11,930 bases of DNA. Source: Victivallis vadensis. Lineage in GTDB: Bacteria > Verrucomicrobiota > Lentisphaeria > Victivallales > GWF2-50-93. Where the stretch lies: assembly GCA_020718525.1 (NCBI GenBank), contig DYRX01000108.1, positions 1-11,930 on the forward strand. Reading direction: 5' to 3'. Position numbers and translations under genes: made by a program. Shown here piece by piece: positions 7,754-11,930 of this stretch. Every line of letters starts with the position of its first letter. The stretch's first letter is position 1. The notes under the pieces are model-generated. The model saw nothing but the letters and a program-made list of their open reading frames with translations, made no database searches and was not told the origin of the DNA.

Positions 7754-7810
7754 GTTCACGTAAGCGTTCCCGTGTTGCGTGTTTCGTCCATCGTGTAAGC
7801 TTACGTGAAC
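7754..7810. repeat. Perfect 12-base inverted repeat with 33-base spacer
   Basis: GTTCACGTAAGC (7754-7765) is matched exactly by its reverse complement GCTTACGTGAAC (7799-7810). The right arm also contains the 10-base palindrome GTAAGCTTAC (7795-7804). A 12-base perfect match across 33 bases is unlikely by chance. It could be a long hairpin acting as a two-way transcript barrier between convergent genes, the ends of a very small mobile element, or a protein-binding pair. No direct target duplication is evident at its edges. Confidence 0.6.
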
Positions 7811-7827
7811 CGCTCCGCTGTGAACGT

Positions 7828-7886
7828 GAAAAAGTTCAGATGTCTGAATCTCCGTGATTTTTCAGTGGAACTTTTTCGCCTTTTTT
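7828..7886. terminator. Second long inverted repeat followed by a T-run; possible terminator
   Basis: GAAAAAGTTC (7828-7837) pairs exactly with GAACTTTTTC (7868-7877). The 30-base loop contains a smaller stem, AATC/GATT, around TCCGT (7847-7859). On the plus strand the stem is followed by GCC and then six T (7881-7886), so it could end transcription coming from the cupin side. On the minus strand it brackets the stop codon of the gene remnant. The outer stem is AT-rich and the loop long for a standard intrinsic terminator. Confidence 0.4.
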
Positions 7887-8157
7887 CAGGCGGGCGGCTA
7901 TCTGCAGACGTACGAGACTTAGGAGCTGTTGCGAAAATACAATTGCAGATTTGACTGCAGTAATATTTTTCTCTTCGTGTTAGACAATGTTCAACTTTTG
8001 GGAAATGCCCCCCTTCGAGCCAGTCTCGGAAAGACTTGCATACTATCCATAAACAGACACTGCTTGCCTTCCTACCCACAGCAAGCTTAACGGCTACGAA
8101 ATCGAAATCACTCAGATCTCTCCCATTTTCATTTTCACATGATATAATTGTGCGCAA
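7836..8157 (-). pseudogene. Frameshifted 3' gene remnant, family unknown
   Basis: On the minus strand an open frame starts just after the HAD gene stop (about 8157) and reads DFDFVAVKLAVGRK, then DWLEGGHFPKVEHCLTRREK. At a run of five A (complement of T5 at 7966-7970) the plausible reading moves to another frame: NITAVKSAIVFSQQLL, then RLQIAARLKKGEKV and a TGA at 7836-7838. Together these look like the C-terminal part of a protein with helix-rich, basic character, broken by a one-base shift. There is no start codon with a ribosome site. A decayed transposase end is my first guess, but I cannot match a family. A chance pair of open frames remains possible. Confidence 0.35.
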
Positions 8158-8161
8158 ATGT

Positions 8162-9037
8162 TCAAGCTAGAGAATGGAAAACCAGCTCGGGCATGAAATT
8201 ATTCTGCAGTTTGGATAGATGCTCCTTCTTGGTGATTCCTGTCAGAAGCAGTGCGGTGGAGAAGCCGAATGATTTGGCTCCTTTTATGTCGGAGCGCAAT
8301 GAATCTCCCAGCATGAGCACCCGTCTTTTGTTGGATGACTTGAGATTCCTGCCGCTTTTGAGCAGGGCATATGTGTGTCTGAAAATCGCCGCGTAAGGCT
8401 TGCCGAAGTAGATTGGAGCGAGAGGGATTCCATATTCCCCTAGGATTGTGCGCAGAAATCTCGCTTTTCCGCCGGCGCCAATCCCGATCTCTCCCTGTGG
8501 TCCATTCGGCCAGTAGCTGTCGGGATTTGGAACCAGGAGAAGAGCTTTCGGCTTCTTGATGAAGAAATTCATGACCGCTGAAATATTCGTCTGCCAGTCG
8601 TAGGAGCCTTCGCCAACTATAACGCCGTCGCAGGAATCAATGAGGGAAGTATCCCTCTCCGGAAGAAGTCCAGCTTTTTCCGCATAGCACGGCACACCAA
8701 GATCGCCCATTATGAAAAATTTTGATCCCTTCAATCCGTTTTTTTCGGCGTATGGCTTCAGAGCGGAACTGCATGAGACGATGTCGTCAGGAGAAATATC
8801 GAGTCCGGCGTTGCGCATTATGGAACTTTTTTCCTCTGTAGAGTGGTTTCCATCGTTGGTCAGGAGATAGAATGGATATTTTGTCTCATGGAGCCATGAA
8901 ATCAGCCGCTCAGATCCTGGCAGGGGTCGTTTGCCCGAGATCAGTGTTCCGTCAATGTCGAAAACAATCGCGTCGCATTCGCGGTGCATTCCTCTGTCTA
9001 TCCACCAGGAATTGAAAAGATCATCTATCAGTTTCAT
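8162..9037 (-). CDS. HAD-superfamily hydrolase, subfamily IIA (NagD-like phosphatase)
   Basis: This 291-residue cytosolic phosphatase has the HAD motifs in order: motif I FDIDGTL with nucleophile D27 and acid D29; motif II LLTND with T60/N61; the motif III lysine in YFGKP (K213); and motif IV MLGDSLRSDI with D245 and D250 for magnesium. The roughly 140-residue insert between motifs II and III is the C2A cap that defines subfamily IIA (NagD, AraL, PLP or phosphoglycolate phosphatases). The TND after motif II and GDSLRSD match NagD relatives, but cap residues do not let me name the substrate. A short N-terminal extension (MKLIDDLFNSWWIDRGMHRE) precedes motif I. The ATG has GAGG eight bases upstream. 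It follows the radical SAM gene by 110 bases on the same strand, and co-transcription is possible but not shown. A CATAAT box lies in the gap without a good -35. Confidence 0.9.
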   Translation of the reverse strand: MKLIDDLFNSWWIDRGMHRECDAIVFDIDGTLISGKRPLPGSERLISWLHETKYPFYLLTNDGNHSTEEKSSIMRNAGLDISPDDIVSCSSALKPYAEKNGLKGSKFFIMGDLGVPCYAEKAGLLPERDTSLIDSCDGVIVGEGSYDWQTNISAVMNFFIKKPKALLLVPNPDSYWPNGPQGEIGIGAGGKARFLRTILGEYGIPLAPIYFGKPYAAIFRHTYALLKSGRNLKSSNKRRVLMLGDSLRSDIKGAKSFGFSTALLLTGITKKEHLSKLQNNFMPELVFHSLA

Positions 9038-9147
9038 TATTTCTGCCTCAATTTGTCATTGATTATGTGAAAACATGGAAAAAATGGCGATTCAAAAAGA
9101 TTTATGCTTTCTGATCCGCTAGAAAGCTCGGGAAGGCGCATCTGGCA

Positions 9148-10404
9148 TCAGACCGCCAAATCTAATTCTCCCTGGAGTGAATTGTTTGCCAAGCGCTTGT
9201 CCCGTTTGGAGCTAAGATAAGCTCGGAGGAAGTCGGGCGCAAGCAGTTTTGACGGAATGCGTCCAGAAAAGCTGACAAAATTGAGGGCTTTTCTAAGCGT
9301 CGCTCCAGTTTTTTCAAAAAATTTTTCATCGAAGAAAGAGCTTTTTCTAGCCATAATGATTCTTTTTGCCGAACTGAGTCCGATTCCGGGAACCCTGAGA
9401 AGTTCCTCATAGGATGCGGAATTGATGTCAATTGGGAAAAATTGTGGATTTCTGAGAGCCCAGGCGCATTTTGGGTCAAGTTCCGGATCGAGATTGGGGC
9501 AGTCGGACGGCAGGATCTCATCGCACTCGAAACCGTAGAGGCGGAGAAGCCAGTCTGCCTGATAGAGCCTGTGTTCGCGGAGGAGCGGAGGGGATTCGAG
9601 CGGGGGCAGTCTCGAGTCAGAGTTGACCGGCGCATATGCCGAATAATAGACTCTTTTGAGAGAATAGGCGCTGTACAGCGACTTTGACAGGCTTATGATA
9701 TGTCTGTCTGATTCCGGGCTTGCTCCGATTATCATTTGAGTGCTTTGCCCTGCAGGTGCATAAAGCGGCATGCCTGCCCTTCCCCTGTATTTCTTTCTTT
9801 CCTGCCTGTTTTCGGCGATCGAGTCAGCAATTCTGCCCATTGGAAGAAGTATCTGATCTTTCGCTTTCTGAGGAGCTAGCTTCGAGAGGGATTCGCTTGA
9901 TGGAAGTTCGATGTTGACGCTGACTCGGTCGGCAAGCAGTCCTGCGGAGTCAATGAGCGCCCTGCTTGCGCCTGGGATCGCCTTCAGATGGACATAGCCG
10001 CCAAAGCCATAGGCCATGCGGAGTCTGCGTACGACTTCCACCATTCTGGACATGGTTTCGTCCGGGCTTCCTACAATTCCGGAGCTGAGAAAGAGTCCCT
10101 CTATATAGTTTCTCCTGTAGAAGTCCATGGTGAGTCCGACGATCTCCTCGACCGTGAAAGTTGTTCTAGGCTGATCGTTCGATCGTCTGTTCACGCAATA
10201 TGCGCAGTCGTAGATGCATTTGTTTGAGAGAAGGATTTTCAGCAGAGAAATACAGCGTCCGTCTTCTGACCAGCTATGGCAGATACCGCCGGAAGAGCAG
10301 GAACCCGTGTTTGAATTTCTCTTCGTTGATGTTCCGCTGGATGCGCAGGAAACGTCGTACTTGGCAGAGGCGGCAAGAATTTGTATTTTTTGCTCCAGGT
10401 TCAC
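9148..10404 (-). CDS. Radical SAM protein, putative DNA modification/repair family, with C-terminal helix-hairpin-helix
   Basis: This 418-residue protein matches my recollection of the 'putative DNA modification/repair radical SAM protein' family (TIGR03916 type). The 4Fe-4S motif is CIYDCAYC (C63, C67, C70). The N-terminus (ILAASAKYDVSC), GICHSWSEDGRC (41-51), the VNRRSND run and FYRRNYIEGLFLSSG (96-109) are family hallmarks. VHLKAIPGAS near 138-147 and NIELPS near 164-169 continue the barrel. The C-terminus holds a DNA-binding helix-hairpin-helix (INSASYEELLRVPGIG, 327-342). The reaction is unknown. Family members are often encoded beside a uracil-glycosylase-like/DUF4130 partner, which is absent here. 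The start is GTG at 10404, fitting the family N-terminus, with AGG eight bases upstream. It lies 25 bases after the kinase gene, so co-transcription is very likely. Extra cysteines at 294, 302 and 313 are noted in the findings. Confidence 0.9.
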   Translation of the reverse strand: MNLEQKIQILAASAKYDVSCASSGTSTKRNSNTGSCSSGGICHSWSEDGRCISLLKILLSNKCIYDCAYCVNRRSNDQPRTTFTVEEIVGLTMDFYRRNYIEGLFLSSGIVGSPDETMSRMVEVVRRLRMAYGFGGYVHLKAIPGASRALIDSAGLLADRVSVNIELPSSESLSKLAPQKAKDQILLPMGRIADSIAENRQERKKYRGRAGMPLYAPAGQSTQMIIGASPESDRHIISLSKSLYSAYSLKRVYYSAYAPVNSDSRLPPLESPPLLREHRLYQADWLLRLYGFECDEILPSDCPNLDPELDPKCAWALRNPQFFPIDINSASYEELLRVPGIGLSSAKRIIMARKSSFFDEKFFEKTGATLRKALNFVSFSGRIPSKLLAPDFLRAYLSSKRDKRLANNSLQGELDLAV

Positions 10405-10429
10405 GAATTTTGCCTGCCGGTCTCCGCGT

Positions 10430-11761
10430 TCAAAGATTTTCTCTGAAAGATTCTATTTGCTTCACCACGTCCGCCATCGAAACCGGTCTGCACACTGGAC
10501 TTCTGGCAAGACATTGGCATCTTATCAGAGAATCCCAGTCATTTTTCAAATCACTGCGGTAGAAAGATATTGGCGGTGGCAAAGAGCTTCTCATCTTTTC
10601 CAGAAGCTCGCTTCTATTTTTCGCTGTGAAAGGAGGCGTTCCGCCTATGAGATGATATGCGGTTGCGCCGAACGAGAAGATATCGCTCGATACGCTTGGC
10701 TGTACACCGGCCAGGAGTTCTGGAGCCATGTAGAGAGGAGTCCCCACGACAAAGCCATCCATCGTTAGATGCAGAGACTCCGACTCAAGAGCGATGCCAA
10801 AATCGCTTATTTTGACTGTCTTGTTTTTCAGATCGCATAAAATGTTTTTCAGCTTTACATCTCTATGTATTATGTTTTTCTCATGTATCGCCGCGAGCCC
10901 GCGGGCGACGCCGAGCAGTATGACGGCAAGCTCCTCTTCGCCCATCCGCCCCTTGGTTACGAGAAGCTCCTCAAGATCCATCCCTTCGACGAATTCCATG
11001 ACAAGGAAATGTGTCCCCGTCTCTCGTGCGTCGAGCACATAGCTGATGACATTCTCGTGCGATATCTTTGAAAGGATGGAGATCTCGTTGTCGAAGCGCT
11101 TCAATATCTCCTGGTTTTCATGCGCTTTTTTTGTCAGCATCTTCAGTGCATAGACCTTTTTGCTGTCCGGCGAAACTACCTTGTAGATAACCGTGCTCTG
11201 CCCCCATCCAAGAAAATCAATCACGACGTAGTCTGCAATTTTGTCTCCGATGTAAGGCAGAGAAAATGAATTTCTCACCTTTATAAAACCTGAGCTTCCT
11301 AGCTGGATCGGCGAGGGGGCTGGAATTTTTTGAGTTTTGCTTCTTGCTAAAAGAAGACGGGTCCTCACGGCAAGTTCGTCGGTGTTGAAGGGCTTGATCA
11401 TGAAATCAGAGGCGCCTGAGTCAATAAGCCTGCTCGAAATGTCATGGATTTCGTATCCCGACATTAGTATTACATGGGTTTGAGGCGAGTTCTTTTTGAT
11501 TTTTCCACAGAGTTCGAATCCGTCAATGCCGGGCATGAGGACGTCGCATATCACGATGGAAACTTGCGAATCCGCAAGCCTTTCGTTTTCGAAGTGCTTC
11601 AGGCAGGCTTCGGAGGAATTTTCCGACTCGACTTCGCTGAAGCCCGCATTTCGGAGCGCCCTGATTATAAGTTTGACAATGAAGGGATCGTCGTCAACGA
11701 CGAGAATTTTCCCGCCATTGTTCAAATCGCATTGGGCATTGTTCATGAGTTCCGTTTTCAT
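10430..11761 (-). CDS. Response-regulator receiver fused to a Ser/Thr protein kinase
   Basis: This 443-residue soluble signalling protein starts at the ATG at 11761. The receiver domain (about 17-135) is complete: D23/D24 in VVDDD, phospho-acceptor D73 in VICDVLMPGIDG, switch S101 in ILMSGYE and K123 in MIKPF. A ~50-residue linker leads to a Hanks-type kinase (about 176-440) with K207 (YALKML), E226 (DNEISIL), HRDVKLKN (299-306), DFG (320-322) and APE (346-348), so it should be catalytically active. The glycine loop reads GWGQSTV, lacking the third glycine. The end (CLARSPVCRPVSMADVVKQI) is the normal kinase C-lobe, with no membrane segment or PASTA repeats. A longer TTG frame to 11896 is rejected because that TTG is the -35 box of a promoter. 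The likely logic is that a histidine kinase phosphorylates the receiver and this controls Ser/Thr phosphorylation. The partner kinase and targets are not in view. Confidence 0.9.
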   Translation of the reverse strand: MKTELMNNAQCDLNNGGKILVVDDDPFIVKLIIRALRNAGFSEVESENSSEACLKHFENERLADSQVSIVICDVLMPGIDGFELCGKIKKNSPQTHVILMSGYEIHDISSRLIDSGASDFMIKPFNTDELAVRTRLLLARSKTQKIPAPSPIQLGSSGFIKVRNSFSLPYIGDKIADYVVIDFLGWGQSTVIYKVVSPDSKKVYALKMLTKKAHENQEILKRFDNEISILSKISHENVISYVLDARETGTHFLVMEFVEGMDLEELLVTKGRMGEEELAVILLGVARGLAAIHEKNIIHRDVKLKNILCDLKNKTVKISDFGIALESESLHLTMDGFVVGTPLYMAPELLAGVQPSVSSDIFSFGATAYHLIGGTPPFTAKNRSELLEKMRSSLPPPISFYRSDLKNDWDSLIRCQCLARSPVCRPVSMADVVKQIESFRENL

Positions 11762-11812
11762 GCAGAAATCATAGTCCAGATTTCCCGGAAAGCAAATTAG
11801 TGGCGGATATAA

Positions 11813-11829
11813 ATGCTGTCCTTCAGCAT
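11813..11829 (-). other. Hairpin in the 5' leader of the kinase gene
   Basis: On the minus strand ATGCTG pairs with CAGCAT around the five-base loop AAGGA. It lies about 35 bases after the predicted transcription start and about 50 before the start codon. The loop resembles a ribosome-binding core, so the leader could affect mRNA stability or translation, but a six-base-pair stem alone is weak evidence. Confidence 0.35.
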
Positions 11830-11867
11830 CACAGGGAGAGGGAGTGCAATCGCAGAAAACTCGTTGC

Positions 11868-11896
11868 ATTCTAGTGTATCGCCTTATTCCCGTCAA
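11868..11896 (-). promoter_or_regulatory. Sigma-70-type promoter for the kinase/radical SAM genes
   Basis: On the minus strand TTGACG (complement of 11891-11896) and TAGAAT (complement of 11868-11873) are separated by exactly 17 bases. Each matches its consensus at five of six positions. Transcription would begin near 11861, giving a leader of about 100 bases before the ATG at 11761. It is the best promoter match in the window. Confidence 0.65.
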
Positions 11897-11930
11897 GCCA
11901 AATCCGCATCGAAAATAGGCATGATTTAAT

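Noticed and set aside
7601..7798. 65-codon plus-strand frame after the cupin gene
   Set aside because: No ribosome site and no protein-like composition, and it runs into the 12-base inverted repeat.
9135..9157. GGCG/CGCC stem at the end of the radical SAM gene as a terminator
   Set aside because: Four-base-pair outer stem with internal mismatches and no T-run on the minus strand.
11797..11829. Ten-codon ATG frame in the kinase leader (possible leader peptide)
   Set aside because: No purine-rich ribosome site upstream, no regulatory codon run, and it starts within the hairpin. Probably chance.
11762..11896. 45-residue N-terminal extension of the kinase from a TTG start
   Set aside because: The TTG is the -35 box of a good promoter, and the added residues are not domain-like.

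Overview
The window reads as chromosomal DNA from a Gram-negative (diderm) bacterium. The clearest sign is a full-length LptD-type outer-membrane LPS-assembly protein. Medium GC, a receiver-Ser/Thr kinase fusion and the style of the LptD sequence make a PVC-group lineage (Lentisphaerota/Verrucomicrobiota-like) my best guess. That placement is inference and no rRNA or marker phylogeny is available here.

Layout. Bases 1-148 are intergenic: a six-base tandem repeat (5-40), then a strong hairpin (110-152) that overlaps the radC stop codon. From 4382 down to 149 on the minus strand lie four closely spaced genes (gaps 28, 29 and 52 bases): a lipoprotein, a PHP-family histidinol-phosphatase-like enzyme, a glutamine-hydrolysing asparagine synthase (asnB) and radC. 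They probably form one operon. Divergent from it is lptD (4501-7143, plus), followed 72 bases later by a small cupin protein (7216-7566, plus). Bases 7567-8161 form a convergent intergenic stretch with two perfect long-range inverted repeats and what looks like a frameshifted 3' gene remnant on the minus strand. On the far side, running leftward from 11896, are a good sigma-70-type promoter, a response-regulator/Ser-Thr-kinase fusion (11761-10430), a radical SAM protein of the 'putative DNA modification/repair' family (10404-9148) and a NagD-like HAD phosphatase (9037-8162).

How the genes fit together. The kinase and radical SAM genes are 25 bases apart and very likely co-transcribed, so a signalling protein may be tied to a nucleic-acid modification or repair enzyme. 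lptD and the divergent lipoprotein are both envelope components sharing an upstream region. The PHP-asnB-radC combination is not a recognisable pathway. Most genes are ordinary family members. The less ordinary points are the receiver-kinase fusion and its radical SAM neighbour, the Gly/Asp/Glu tail of LptD, the structured convergent intergenic region with its decayed frame, and the repeat cluster at the left edge. I see no CRISPR array, tRNA, rRNA or intact transposase.
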